A stretch of 41,130 nt of DNA, taken from contig JAAVAG010000073.1 in assembly GCA_014804185.1 (NCBI GenBank), positions 1-41,130 on the forward strand. The letters run 5' to 3'. Position numbers and translations under genes: made by a program. This document shows positions 15,581 to 25,087 of the stretch, piece by piece. Each line of letters opens with the position of its first letter. Within the stretch, counting starts at the first letter, position 1. The notes beneath the pieces were generated by a model. The model searched no databases and was not told where the DNA came from. It saw only the letters and a program-made list of their open reading frames with translations. This DNA comes from Lachnospiraceae bacterium. GTDB lineage: Bacteria > Bacillota > Clostridia > Lachnospirales > Lachnospiraceae.

Positions 15581-18072
15581 TTCTGCTTCCCGTCCGTCAT
15601 CACAGTCCGGCGTGCGCTTATCATGTGAGCAGTATGATTCAGAGCATAAAACCTGCCGTCATTCTGGTGGAAGGACCGGACAACGCCAATCCCCTGATCT
15701 CCGTTATGGTGGATGAGGAGACGGAGGCGCCCTTTGCCATATATTATTCCTACCATGACGTATCGGCGCGGATTTCCGAGGAGAAAGAGCATTATAAATG
15801 CTACTATCCGTTTCTGGATTATTCTCCGGAACTGGTAGCGCTGCGGGCGGGAAAAAACTTTGGGATAGAGACGGCATTTATCGATCTTCCTTACGGCGAC
15901 ATTCTTGCGGCGTCCCGGGAGGGAAAAGGTTTACTGAAAAGGGAAGAAGAAAAAAGTAATTATAATGACGATTACCTGCTTTCACAGAACGAATATCTCA
16001 GACAGTTGTGTGAAAAAACCGGACTGCGCAGTTTTGACGAGTTCTGGGAAAAGTATTTTGAATTGAACGGACTCCAGGAAGAGAGTGAAAAATGGTTTTC
16101 CGATCTGCTGACATACTGCACGCTGGCACGGGAGAATACGCCCCCGGAATCTCTGGAGGAAGAGGGATGTCTGGCCAGGGAGCGCTATATGGCAGGGAAA
16201 ATCAGGGAATATGCGAAGACTGCGGCCTCCTCGGGGAATGCGGTGCTGGTGGTCACAGGCGGCGTTCATACCCCGGCGCTGCGGGCGCTTCTTGCAGGTG
16301 AAGATGTATGTACGGGCGGGGATACGCATGTAAACGGAAGTGCGCATGCGGGCGAAGAGGTGAGCGCGGAGGAGAAACCGCAGAAATCCGGCGGCGGAAA
16401 AGTTCCGGCGAAAGACCAGGGCGTATACCTGATGCCCTATTCCATGGAGGCGGCGGACGCACTGAACGGATACGCCAGCGGGATGCCCTTTACCGGGTTT
16501 TATCAGAAAGTCTGGACGGGAATGCAGGAGACGGAAGATCCTTATGAGAATGTAGTTCTGGATATGATCGTTGCCTCCGGCAAGGAGACCCGGAAAAAGG
16601 AGGGCTATCTGTCAACCTATGACGAGATCTGTGCCTGTAGCATGGCGCGCGGACTGGCGGCCCTGCGCGGGAAAAGGCAGCCGGGAGCCTATGAACTTCT
16701 GGATGCGGTGCTGTCCTCATTTGTAAAGGGCGAATACAATTATGCCTCGGATGCGCCTGTGCGGATTCTGAGAAAACATATGACGGGAAATGCCATGGGA
16801 AAGCTTTGCGCCCGTGCGGATGTACCGCCGATCATCCATGATTTTGAGACGCAGTGCAGGCGGTTCGGACTGAAAGTCGGCTCCACGCTGGAGTCTGAGG
16901 TCACACTGTCCGTTTTTATCAATCCGAAACACAGACAGGCAAGCATGTTTTTTAACCGTATGATCTTTCTGGAGACGGCTTTTGCCAGAAAGGTGAAAGG
17001 ACCGAACCTGCAGTTGAAAAAGGATCGGAACCTGATGCGGGAGATCTGGAAATATAAGTGGAATGCCCAGGTGAACGCGGCGCTCATCGATATGTCCGTC
17101 TACGGCGCAACCATTGAGGAGGCGGCTGTCAGTCTGGTAAAGATGCGGCTTGGAAAGGAAAACGGAGCGATGGGAGGCGCGCTGCTTCTCACACATGTCT
17201 TTGAGATGGGACTGGAGGAGCAGCTTCAGCCTGTTTACGACCAGGTTTACGAACTGATGCTGCAGGATACGGATTTTTATTCCATTGCTGAAGCGGTAAA
17301 ATCGCTGATGATGATGGAAGAACTGGGAGGTCTGTATGACACCCGGATGGATTTTGGCGGCCTGATCCATATAGGCTGCCAGAAGCTGATCACGCTTCTG
17401 CCGTCCATGGCTAAGATCAAGGACGAGGATCTGACAAAATGTATGAATGCGCTGAAACTTCTGTACCAGTTGACCGGGCGCAAAAGCGGGGACGGATTTG
17501 AGCGGGAGCGGGAGGCCTACTACGAGGCGCTTTTCGGGATGGAGCAGGACGGGCAGATTCATGCGGGTCTGCACGGCTGTATTCACGGCATATTATATGG
17601 GAGCGGCAGAGAAACGGCTGCGGATGTGGAGAACGCGTGCAGAGGGTATCTTGCGGGAACAGAGGAACAGCTTTTAAAGACGGCTCAGTTTTTCAAGGGA
17701 CTTTTTTTCACGGCGCGTGATCTGGTGTTTATCGGAGAGCAGTTTCTGAGCATGCTGGATACGTTTTTCGGACAGGTGAAAGACACGGAGTTCATGCAGC
17801 TTCTGCCGGAGCTGCGCATGGCGTTCGCCTACTTTACGCCGCGGGAGATTGACAAAATCGCCCTTATGGCCGCGAAACTTCACGGGAAAGAGCAGGAGGA
17901 TATTCTGCAGCGGGAGGAAATTCTTCCCGAGTGGTATTCCTACGGAAAAGAAATGGACGAATATGTCAGGACGCGGATGCTCCGCCAACCGAAAGCGGGA
18001 AAAGGTGCGGATGAAGATGCCGGACCGAAAGCCGGAGCGCCGGAAGAAACGGAGGTGGGCGGACATGGATGA
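15541..18072 (+). CDS. DUF5682 family protein
   Basis: An 843-residue soluble protein of the DUF5682 family, whose members occur with MoxR and VWA genes; biochemical activity unknown. The N-terminal family signature is visible: LLPVRHHSPACAYHV, then KPAVILVEGPDNA, and later VVTGGVHTPAL, a layout reminiscent of the TraB/PrgY-type fold (inference). Residues about 260-290 are a low-complexity insert; the remainder is mostly helical. The start is uncertain: ATG 15541, with GAGGGTGG just upstream, overlaps the MoxR gene by 40 bp; ATG 15568 (MAEIILLP) begins exactly at the conserved core and overlaps by 13 bp. Either way translation is coupled to the ATPase gene. Confidence 0.88.
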   Translation: MERIFRSEEMAEIILLPVRHHSPACAYHVSSMIQSIKPAVILVEGPDNANPLISVMVDEETEAPFAIYYSYHDVSARISEEKEHYKCYYPFLDYSPELVALRAGKNFGIETAFIDLPYGDILAASREGKGLLKREEEKSNYNDDYLLSQNEYLRQLCEKTGLRSFDEFWEKYFELNGLQEESEKWFSDLLTYCTLARENTPPESLEEEGCLARERYMAGKIREYAKTAASSGNAVLVVTGGVHTPALRALLAGEDVCTGGDTHVNGSAHAGEEVSAEEKPQKSGGGKVPAKDQGVYLMPYSMEAADALNGYASGMPFTGFYQKVWTGMQETEDPYENVVLDMIVASGKETRKKEGYLSTYDEICACSMARGLAALRGKRQPGAYELLDAVLSSFVKGEYNYASDAPVRILRKHMTGNAMGKLCARADVPPIIHDFETQCRRFGLKVGSTLESEVTLSVFINPKHRQASMFFNRMIFLETAFARKVKGPNLQLKKDRNLMREIWKYKWNAQVNAALIDMSVYGATIEEAAVSLVKMRLGKENGAMGGALLLTHVFEMGLEEQLQPVYDQVYELMLQDTDFYSIAEAVKSLMMMEELGGLYDTRMDFGGLIHIGCQKLITLLPSMAKIKDEDLTKCMNALKLLYQLTGRKSGDGFEREREAYYEALFGMEQDGQIHAGLHGCIHGILYGSGRETAADVENACRGYLAGTEEQLLKTAQFFKGLFFTARDLVFIGEQFLSMLDTFFGQVKDTEFMQLLPELRMAFAYFTPREIDKIALMAAKLHGKEQEDILQREEILPEWYSYGKEMDEYVRTRMLRQPKAGKGADEDAGPKAGAPEETEVGGHG

Positions 18073-19219
18073 CAGACGGCAGACAGGCAGCGGGCCTGAC
18101 GATCAGGAGATCCTGAACCGGTGGCGGCTTGTCCTGGGCAAGTATTCGTCCGAACAGATTTCTTTTTCCCGGAACACGCTGCAGTATATGGATATGGAGA
18201 ATGTGCTGGATTTTCTGTATTCCCGGGAATATGGGGAGGAGCAGGAGGTGCGCGAGGAGAAAAGGGGAGGCAGTGAGAACTCTCAGCTTACGGTGCCTCA
18301 CTGGCTGCACCAGATCAAGAAGCTTTTCCCGAAACAGACCGTGGAGATACTGGAGCGCCATGCACTGGAAAAGTATAACATGACTGAACTTCTGACAGAC
18401 CCGGATGTGCTGCGGAAACTGGAGCCGAACAAGGAATTGCTCAAAACCATATTGGAACTGAAACACATGATGAAAGGGGAAGTGCTGGCGCTGGCAAGGG
18501 ATATTGTCCGCAAGGTGGCGGATGAGATTGCCAGAAAGCTGGAGCAGGAGGTGCGGATTTCCTTTTTCGGCAAACTCAACCGCAATGCCAGCAGCCCGGT
18601 GAGATCGGCGCGGAATCTGGATGTGAAAAAGACCATCCGCATGAATCTCAAAAATTATGACCAGGATAACAGGCAGCTTGTGCTGAAAGACGTGTACTTC
18701 AGTTCACGGATGAAAAAATATAATCAGTGGAGAGTGATCATCTGTGTGGATGAGAGCGGTTCCATGCTGGATTCCGTTATTCACAGCGCCATTATGGCGG
18801 GCATTTTTGCCAAACTGCCGATGCTGGACACAAGGCTTGTCATATTTGATACCAATGTGGTGGATCTGAGCGGGTATGTGGAGGATCCGGTGGAGACGCT
18901 GATGAGCGTGCAGCTGGGAGGCGGAACGAATATTGCGGGAGCGCTGTCCTACTGTGAGGGGCTGATCGATTTTCCGTATCGCACCATGGTGGTTCTGGTG
19001 ACGGATCTGTATGAGGGCGGCGGCTATCAGCGGCTCTACAGTGTTTCCAGAGGAATTATCGAGAGCGGAGCCAGGCTGGTAGTGCTGACCGCTCTGGATA
19101 TGGAGGCGAATCCCAGCTATGACAGAAATGCGGCGGCGGCTCTTGCGGATATGGGAGCTTTTGTGGGCGCGATGACGCCGGAACAGTTGGCGGAATGGAT
19201 AGGGAAGATAGTTGTATGA
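18065..19219 (+). CDS. VWA-domain protein (MoxR partner)
   Basis: A 384-residue protein. The N-terminal 220 residues are helical and charged; the C-terminal 160 residues are a von Willebrand A domain with an intact MIDAS: Asp229-x-Ser231-x-Ser233 (DESGSM), a Thr in GGGTNIAGAL, and Asp in VTDLYEGG. Such proteins bind a divalent metal and act as adaptors delivering clients to MoxR ATPases. The start overlaps the DUF5682 stop by 8 bp (ATGGATGA) behind GGAGGTGG, indicating translational coupling. An upstream in-frame extension lies entirely within the DUF5682 gene and is rejected. Confidence 0.93.
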   Translation: MDDRRQTGSGPDDQEILNRWRLVLGKYSSEQISFSRNTLQYMDMENVLDFLYSREYGEEQEVREEKRGGSENSQLTVPHWLHQIKKLFPKQTVEILERHALEKYNMTELLTDPDVLRKLEPNKELLKTILELKHMMKGEVLALARDIVRKVADEIARKLEQEVRISFFGKLNRNASSPVRSARNLDVKKTIRMNLKNYDQDNRQLVLKDVYFSSRMKKYNQWRVIICVDESGSMLDSVIHSAIMAGIFAKLPMLDTRLVIFDTNVVDLSGYVEDPVETLMSVQLGGGTNIAGALSYCEGLIDFPYRTMVVLVTDLYEGGGYQRLYSVSRGIIESGARLVVLTALDMEANPSYDRNAAAALADMGAFVGAMTPEQLAEWIGKIVV

Positions 19220-21006
19220 GTGATTGGATGAGCATGCTGAAGGACGTGGATGACGACTATCTCGTCGGAATCAGCAACAAGGGAATTGTAAAACGGGCCT
19301 ATAAGGATAAAGAGGAGATACCGGCGGAAATCACTGAGCCGGGCGGAGAACTTTCCGTCAGGGTGGGGGATGAGACAGTGACCGTGCGCTTTCCCCTGGG
19401 GGAGAGCAGATGCAGCTGTCCGTCCAGAAGCATCTGCCGCCATGTTGTGCAGGCCATTTTGGTACTGCGGGAGCACGCAATGCAGGAGGCCGCCGGAGAA
19501 GCGCAGAAGCCGGAAAGTGCCGGGACGACAGAAAAAGCGGAAAATGCCGGGGCGACAGAGAAAGCGGAAAATGCCGGGACAGAACGGCCGGGAAGCGGCG
19601 GGGAACCGATGCAGATGAAGGATGCCGGAGAGACAGAAACATCCGAGGGTGCAAAAGCGCCTGGGGTAAGCGGGGAAATAAACGCATACCCCCTGGCGCA
19701 GCTGAAAAAAGCGATAGGGGGACGGGGGTGGCAGGCCTTTTTAAACAGAGCGGCAGCGGACATAAAACCCGAAATTCAGTATACCTCCATCGTTACCGTT
19801 CGGCTCCCGGAGCAGGGGTTTGTGGTAAAACTGCTGTCCCCGCTGGGATATTCCTCCTGCACCTGCCATAAGAAAGAACTGTGCGCGCATAAGGCGGAGG
19901 CCATATTGTGGTGCCAGCTTGAGGCGAAAGTGCTGAATCTGGAAACTCTGATGGGGGAAAACGGGGAGGAGCGCACCTATGATATGGATGCTGTCAGAGA
20001 GGCCGCCGGGCAGATGAAAGATTTTCTGGAGGAACTTCTCCGAACCGGGCTATCCAGGACTTCTCCGGATGCGCTGGATTATCTGGAACGGCTTGCGGTG
20101 ATCAGCCACAATGTGGGACTTGCCAGGTTTGAAGGATATTTCCGCGCGCTGTTTGACTCCTATGACAGATATTTTAAGCGGAAAGCCGCTTTTCGGACGG
20201 AAGATCTGATGGGGCAGATCACAAGACTTTATCGGCGTGTGGATCTTCTGCTGCATGCGAAAGACAGCGCGGAAACCGCGGAATATGCGGGGGAATTCAG
20301 AGCAGACTATATGCCCGTGGGCAATCTGGATCTGATTGGTATCGCCATAGATCATTTTCACAGCCAGACGGGCTACGAGGGAGAGACGGTATATTTTCTG
20401 GAGGAGAGAACCCGAAAGTGGTATACTTATACAAATGCCAGACCTGTGTTTTACGAAAAAGGCAGAAGAAGAGGAATGACGGAAAAAAGCCAGGCTCCCT
20501 GGGGATTGAACATTTCCCTGGAGGAACTGGTGAAAGTCCGGATCCGCCTGATCGGGGCAAAATGTGACGGAAGAAGAAGGCTGTCTGCCAGCCAGGACAC
20601 AAAAGGGGAGATCATGGGAGAGCAAAGGCTGTCTTCGGCCGACGTAGAGGGCTGGTATTACAGCGATTTTGCGAAGCTGTTCCCGGAACAGATCGGGAGA
20701 CAGCAGCGGGAGTGGCTTTCGGAGAGCGGATCCCAGGAGGGGACAGATCTTGTGTTTGTGCAGCCGGATTCCTGTGAGAGGGCGGATTTTTCACAGACCG
20801 GACAACAGCTTTCCCTGCCGCTTTATGACATACAGGGACGAGAGATCCTGGTGGAAGTGACTTATTCCAAGGATGAGGCGGGTTCCATTCGATATTTGGA
20901 GAGAATCTCCCAAAAGAAACCGCCCTGTTTTCTGGGAAAAATTTATCTGCGGGACGGACGGATCCGGATGTATCCCGTGGCGGTGATGGATAAGTTTCGT
21001 GAATGA
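19216..21006 (+). CDS. Double SWIM zinc-finger protein
   Basis: A 596-residue protein with two SWIM zinc fingers, CxCx5CxH, at residues 66-76 (CSCPSRSICRH) and 215-225 (CTCHKKELCAH). SWIM fingers bind DNA or protein. Between them is a disordered Ala/Glu/Thr-rich linker with two 9-residue repeats (AG(T/A)TEKAEN, residues 102-119). The C-terminal 370 residues are mixed alpha/beta without a motif I recognise. The start codon overlaps the VWA stop as ATGA (19216-19219), so translation is coupled. In the operon it probably supplies substrate or nucleic-acid recognition for the MoxR-VWA pair; that role is inferred. Confidence 0.9.
   Translation: MSDWMSMLKDVDDDYLVGISNKGIVKRAYKDKEEIPAEITEPGGELSVRVGDETVTVRFPLGESRCSCPSRSICRHVVQAILVLREHAMQEAAGEAQKPESAGTTEKAENAGATEKAENAGTERPGSGGEPMQMKDAGETETSEGAKAPGVSGEINAYPLAQLKKAIGGRGWQAFLNRAAADIKPEIQYTSIVTVRLPEQGFVVKLLSPLGYSSCTCHKKELCAHKAEAILWCQLEAKVLNLETLMGENGEERTYDMDAVREAAGQMKDFLEELLRTGLSRTSPDALDYLERLAVISHNVGLARFEGYFRALFDSYDRYFKRKAAFRTEDLMGQITRLYRRVDLLLHAKDSAETAEYAGEFRADYMPVGNLDLIGIAIDHFHSQTGYEGETVYFLEERTRKWYTYTNARPVFYEKGRRRGMTEKSQAPWGLNISLEELVKVRIRLIGAKCDGRRRLSASQDTKGEIMGEQRLSSADVEGWYYSDFAKLFPEQIGRQQREWLSESGSQEGTDLVFVQPDSCERADFSQTGQQLSLPLYDIQGREILVEVTYSKDEAGSIRYLERISQKKPPCFLGKIYLRDGRIRMYPVAVMDKFRE
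19519..19572 (+). repeat. Two 27-bp coding repeats in SWIM linker
   Basis: Two adjacent 27-bp units encoding AGTTEKAEN and AGATEKAEN, with a partial third unit (AGTE) following. They lie in the disordered linker between the SWIM fingers. Confidence 0.85.
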
Positions 21007-21017
21007 AGGAGGGCGGT

Positions 21018-21347
21018 ATGGAAGAGAACAGATCGAAGTATGAGGCGGTGGAGGAACTGGCAGGCGGCGTGCTGAAACTGATGGAAGAACTGTATCAGAG
21101 CGGTTTTGACACGGTTCATGACAGCACATTGCGCGATCTGCAGAGAGCGGCGGAGCGAACCGGACGCTGCGGAATGCAGCATTTGTCAAAGCTGCTGTCG
21201 GAATTGTCCGATGAGATTTCAGCCGGGCGCCACCGGATGGAGGCGGATACGGAGCGGATGGCGTCGGTGTACACAGGCATCTGCGAGTATTTGTATCTCT
21301 GCACACAAAAGAGCGCATATGACCGGGGACTGGATTATTATTCATAA
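21018..21347 (+). CDS. Small helical protein of the MoxR operon
   Basis: A 109-residue, predicted all-helical, soluble protein with no recognised family (pattern EAVEELAGGVLKLMEELYQS, LSKLLSELSDEISAGRHRM). It has a cluster of aromatic residues near the end (ICEYLYLC, LDYYS). GGAGGG lies 5 bp before ATG 21018, and the gene is 11 bp after the SWIM gene and 21 bp before the DUF4132 gene, so it belongs to the operon. It may be an adaptor for one of its large neighbours; this is inference. Confidence 0.75.
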   Translation: MEENRSKYEAVEELAGGVLKLMEELYQSGFDTVHDSTLRDLQRAAERTGRCGMQHLSKLLSELSDEISAGRHRMEADTERMASVYTGICEYLYLCTQKSAYDRGLDYYS

Positions 21348-21368
21348 AAGAAAGGCGGGGCAAAAATC

Positions 21369-24300
21369 ATGTATAATCCCAATAACCAGCGTGTGGTGAA
21401 AGTAATGGAACTTCTGGAGGCGACGAAAGTTTTCACTTCGGATGAACTGACAGCGGCGGAGAGTTATCTGCTGGGAGAGACAGACGGACGGGAGATCAGG
21501 CAGTTTCCGTTCCGGGATCTTTCCCAGCTTCCCTCCGGCCTGGACAGCAAGTTTAACATGCTTTTTACAGAACTAACGGGAAAAGGCAGAGGCGAGGAGG
21601 GCGAAAAGCTGGCGCAGATCCTGTTCACTGCCGGTGAGTCCACAGGCGCCAACCTGTTTCCCATGATGTTTTTTAACTTCGGGGAAAAATTCGCGTTTAT
21701 CCTGGAGCCGGAGAAAAGGGCGGCGCTGTATGCGGTCAGGATCGGACAGAGCGAGAATATGATCGGGCGTTTTTCCATTGAAAATCTGATGAAAATAGCG
21801 GAGAAGGATCCCATGAACATTCAAAAGGCCGCCGCGTATCAGAGAAATAAGAACGAAAACGGCAGGCTGATTCTCCTGATGACCTATTTCCTGCTGAAGT
21901 ATCCGGAGGCAAAGCCGATGAAAGCGGCAGGACGTCAGGGTGGGCTTCTGGCCGGTATGGGCAGGCTGCTGGGGCAGAAGACAGAAAGGACTGAGGCCGG
22001 GATAGAGTTTGACGCGCAGGATGGCGCGCTTATGAAACGATATGAAGATATTCTGGTAAACAGCATAGGAAATCTCTACACAAACAACCCTGCGCAGTCG
22101 GTGATAAAGGAGTTACAAAACGCCATTAACAACGACAAGGTGGACGAGCGGGTCCTGAAGACGGCAAAAGCCGGTGCCGCTGTGGACCGCTTCATGCTGC
22201 GCATTCTGGGCGGGACGGCGTTTGTAAATTTTGCCCTGTCTGACCGGCTGAAGAATGTGCTGACCATCTGTCTGGCAGCGTCCGCAGAGTTAATGCTGAA
22301 TATTATGGAGAGCATGGACCTGCGTGAAGACCTGAAAAACAATGCCGGAGAATTGGATGAAATACTGCAGATTGAAAGCCGCAGATATATCAAGTGGGCG
22401 ACCGGAAAGAGCAGGACGGATATACTGGGGCAGCAGTTTACACGCAATCAGAAGATCTTTTTGGAATTTATGGAGAAAGCGGATTTCGGTACATATAATA
22501 CCATGATGTCCGTGATCCGGGAACTGGATCCGGGGTTATACAAACAGAAATGGGAGGCGGAGATCAGCTACCAGCAGACGCAGGTGATCGATGCGTTTAC
22601 GAAGATCGTGGAGCCTGCTGTGCAGCCGGAAGTGCGGGCCTACTTAAGCGGCGAGGCGGGCATAGAGACGCTCTATGCGCACGAGGATAAGATGTACCTG
22701 ACGGGCAACTGGCGCTGGTCGGGAAACCACTGGAGCACACTGCAGAGTTATCAGAAAGGACACGGCCATGACGCTCTGAGCAACCGGTGCGAGACACTGG
22801 TCATGATGTGCCGCGGGCTGAACAATTATAATTATCTCTACCGGTCGGGCGGAGTGTCAGAGAAAGAGATACGGAGGCTGTTTTCCGCGGTGGATACGGA
22901 AAAACTTGCTCTGAGACATCAGCTGAGCGGATATGTGGACATTGAAAGTTCCTATTATCTGGGCAACTGGAAGAATGTCTTTGAGAGCACCGTAAAAGAT
23001 ATCTTCCGCGTTTATCTGAGCGAGAGGCGGGAAGAAATGCTGGCGGCTTTTCAGGCGGCGGACAGTGTGGGAAGATGTTTCGGCCTGACAATTATGGCGG
23101 AGGAGACGGAGCAGAACAAAGAGGCGATCCTCTCCTTTGCACAGGATTCGTCCAAGGCGGTGAAAGAGCAGCTGCTGGATATTCTGTACAAGGCAAGCGG
23201 ATGGGAGGAGGACATCGTCGCCCTGCTCTCCTCCAAAAAGGCGGCGGACAGGGATGTGGCGGTTCGCGTGCTGACAAAGTGGGGAGGCGAAAAATATTCG
23301 TCCATCCTCACGGAGGCGCTGGAAAAAGAGAAGAACGGCAAAGTCAGGGCGCTTTTGGAAAACGCGCTGAATATCGGCGGCGGCAGCGAATCCGGCGACA
23401 AGGCGGTCAGCCAGACGGATCTGGTAAAGGAGATTCACAAGGGGAATAAAAAGCGCGCGCTGGCGTGGGCGTATGAGACGCCGTTTTCCAAGGTGCACAA
23501 AAAGAGCGGCGAGGAGGCCGATGAGGAATACCTGCAGGCGATTCTGCTGTGCTACTCAACCATGTCGCCCTGCGGCATCAGCCAGGGAGCCGTGCTGCTG
23601 GCCGGAGCGCTGAATGAAAACGAATTTGCCGTCTATGTGAACGAACTGTTTGACAAGTGGCTGGAGGCGGGGGCGGAATCCAAAAAGCGCTGGGTGCTCT
23701 ATGCCGCAGCCATACACGGCGGCATGGATATTATCCAGAAGATGCATCATCAGATTCAGGAGTGGCCGCAGAACGCACGGGGCGCCATCGCGTCGGAGGC
23801 GGTGCAGGCCCTGGCACTTAGCCCCCAGCCTCAGGCACTGCTGATCGTGGACGGGATCTCCCGCAAATTCAAATTCAAGCAGGTCAAGGCGGCGGCGGAA
23901 AAGGCGCTGGAATTCGCAGCCTCACAGCTTGGGATCACAAAGGAAGAACTGGCGGATCGAATCGTGCCGGATCTGGGCTTTGACGAAAACATGCAGCGCT
24001 GCTTTGATTATGGAGAGAGGAAGTTTACCGTGACCATCACCCCTGCTCTGGAGATTGAAGTGTTTGACGAGGGTGGTAAGAAACTGAAAAGTCTTCCTGC
24101 TCCCGGTAAGCGCGACAATGAGGAAAAGGCGGCTGCGGCCTATGAAGAATTTAAGCAGATGAAAAAACAGATGAAAACCACCGTGAGCAGCCAGAAGATG
24201 CGTCTGGAGATGGCGCTGTCCACAGAACGCCAGTGGACTGTGGAGGCGTGGAAAAATCTGTTTGTAAAAAATCCCATTATGCACCAGTTTGCAATCGGAC

Positions 24301-24992
24301 TGATCTGGGGTATCTATGAGGACAGAAAGCTTGTGAGCACTTTCCGTTACATGGAGGACGGTTCTTTTAACACGGAGGAGGAAGACGAGTTCGAACTGCC
24401 GGAGAGCAGTCAGGAAGAGACAAACGGGCAGAACGAACCGGGCGGCCGGAAGCAATATGTAGGAATTGTGCATCCCATTGAACTTTCCAAAGAGTCTCTG
24501 GAGGCATGGAAGCAGCAGATGGAAGACTATGAGATCACCCAGCCCATCGATCAGCTTGAGCGGCCGGTCTACTACAGGACGGAAGAAGAGCAGGAGCAGA
24601 GGAGCCTGGAGCGGTTCGGAGGCCGTATATTAAACGATCTGTCCCTGGGAGGCAAGCTTCTGGGCGCAGGGTGGTATCGCGGTTCGGTGCAGGATGCAGG
24701 CGGATTTTACACCTACTACAGAGAGGATCCGGAACTTGCCATGGGAGTGGAACTTCATTTCTCCGGCAGTTTTGTAGGAGGCGGCAATGAGGATGTCACG
24801 GTGTACGAAGCCAGATTTTACAAGGCGGGAACCATCAGGCGGGGCAGCTATGAGTACGATGAGGCGGACGATAAGAATTCGTACCAATTGAAAGAAGTGC
24901 CGGAGCGCTATTTCAGCGAGATCGTGCTGCAGCTTTCCAAGGCGGTGGCCGCCAGCAAAGACAAGAACGAGAACTGGAAGAGAGAAAGATAA
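21369..24992 (+). CDS. Giant DUF4132 family protein
   Basis: A 1207-residue soluble protein. The C-terminal 250 residues match DUF4132: IVHPIELSKESLEAW near residue 1034, then YEITQPIDQLERPVYY and a beta-rich end with GGKLLGAGWYRGS. Residues about 580-672 look like HEAT-type helical repeats (AILSFAQDSSKAVKEQLLDIL and similar units), and most of the protein is helical, suggesting a large scaffold. DUF4132 proteins occur with MoxR/VWA and SWIM genes; their function is not known. GAAAGGCGGGG precedes ATG 21369. It is the last gene of the operon and is closed by a strong terminator. Confidence 0.9.
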   Translation: MYNPNNQRVVKVMELLEATKVFTSDELTAAESYLLGETDGREIRQFPFRDLSQLPSGLDSKFNMLFTELTGKGRGEEGEKLAQILFTAGESTGANLFPMMFFNFGEKFAFILEPEKRAALYAVRIGQSENMIGRFSIENLMKIAEKDPMNIQKAAAYQRNKNENGRLILLMTYFLLKYPEAKPMKAAGRQGGLLAGMGRLLGQKTERTEAGIEFDAQDGALMKRYEDILVNSIGNLYTNNPAQSVIKELQNAINNDKVDERVLKTAKAGAAVDRFMLRILGGTAFVNFALSDRLKNVLTICLAASAELMLNIMESMDLREDLKNNAGELDEILQIESRRYIKWATGKSRTDILGQQFTRNQKIFLEFMEKADFGTYNTMMSVIRELDPGLYKQKWEAEISYQQTQVIDAFTKIVEPAVQPEVRAYLSGEAGIETLYAHEDKMYLTGNWRWSGNHWSTLQSYQKGHGHDALSNRCETLVMMCRGLNNYNYLYRSGGVSEKEIRRLFSAVDTEKLALRHQLSGYVDIESSYYLGNWKNVFESTVKDIFRVYLSERREEMLAAFQAADSVGRCFGLTIMAEETEQNKEAILSFAQDSSKAVKEQLLDILYKASGWEEDIVALLSSKKAADRDVAVRVLTKWGGEKYSSILTEALEKEKNGKVRALLENALNIGGGSESGDKAVSQTDLVKEIHKGNKKRALAWAYETPFSKVHKKSGEEADEEYLQAILLCYSTMSPCGISQGAVLLAGALNENEFAVYVNELFDKWLEAGAESKKRWVLYAAAIHGGMDIIQKMHHQIQEWPQNARGAIASEAVQALALSPQPQALLIVDGISRKFKFKQVKAAAEKALEFAASQLGITKEELADRIVPDLGFDENMQRCFDYGERKFTVTITPALEIEVFDEGGKKLKSLPAPGKRDNEEKAAAAYEEFKQMKKQMKTTVSSQKMRLEMALSTERQWTVEAWKNLFVKNPIMHQFAIGLIWGIYEDRKLVSTFRYMEDGSFNTEEEDEFELPESSQEETNGQNEPGGRKQYVGIVHPIELSKESLEAWKQQMEDYEITQPIDQLERPVYYRTEEEQEQRSLERFGGRILNDLSLGGKLLGAGWYRGSVQDAGGFYTYYREDPELAMGVELHFSGSFVGGGNEDVTVYEARFYKAGTIRRGSYEYDEADDKNSYQLKEVPERYFSEIVLQLSKAVAASKDKNENWKRER

Positions 24993-25005
24993 AAGAGTTT
25001 TACAT

Positions 25006-25045
25006 AAAAAGATGCCGGGCGGGGCTGCCTGCCGGGCATCTTTTT
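25006..25045. terminator. Bidirectional terminator between MoxR operon and ATPase gene
   Basis: AAAAAGATGCC pairs with GGCATCTTTTT around a GC-rich loop. A-run and T-run on the two sides let it serve both convergent genes. Confidence 0.88.
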
Positions 25046-25087
25046 GCTACAATAAGCTGGCTCGCGGAGCGTGACAGCGTTTGTTTT

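Noticed and set aside
17849..18064. An N-terminal extension of the VWA gene
   Set aside because: It overlaps the DUF5682 gene by over 200 bp and lacks a ribosome site; ATG 18065 has one.
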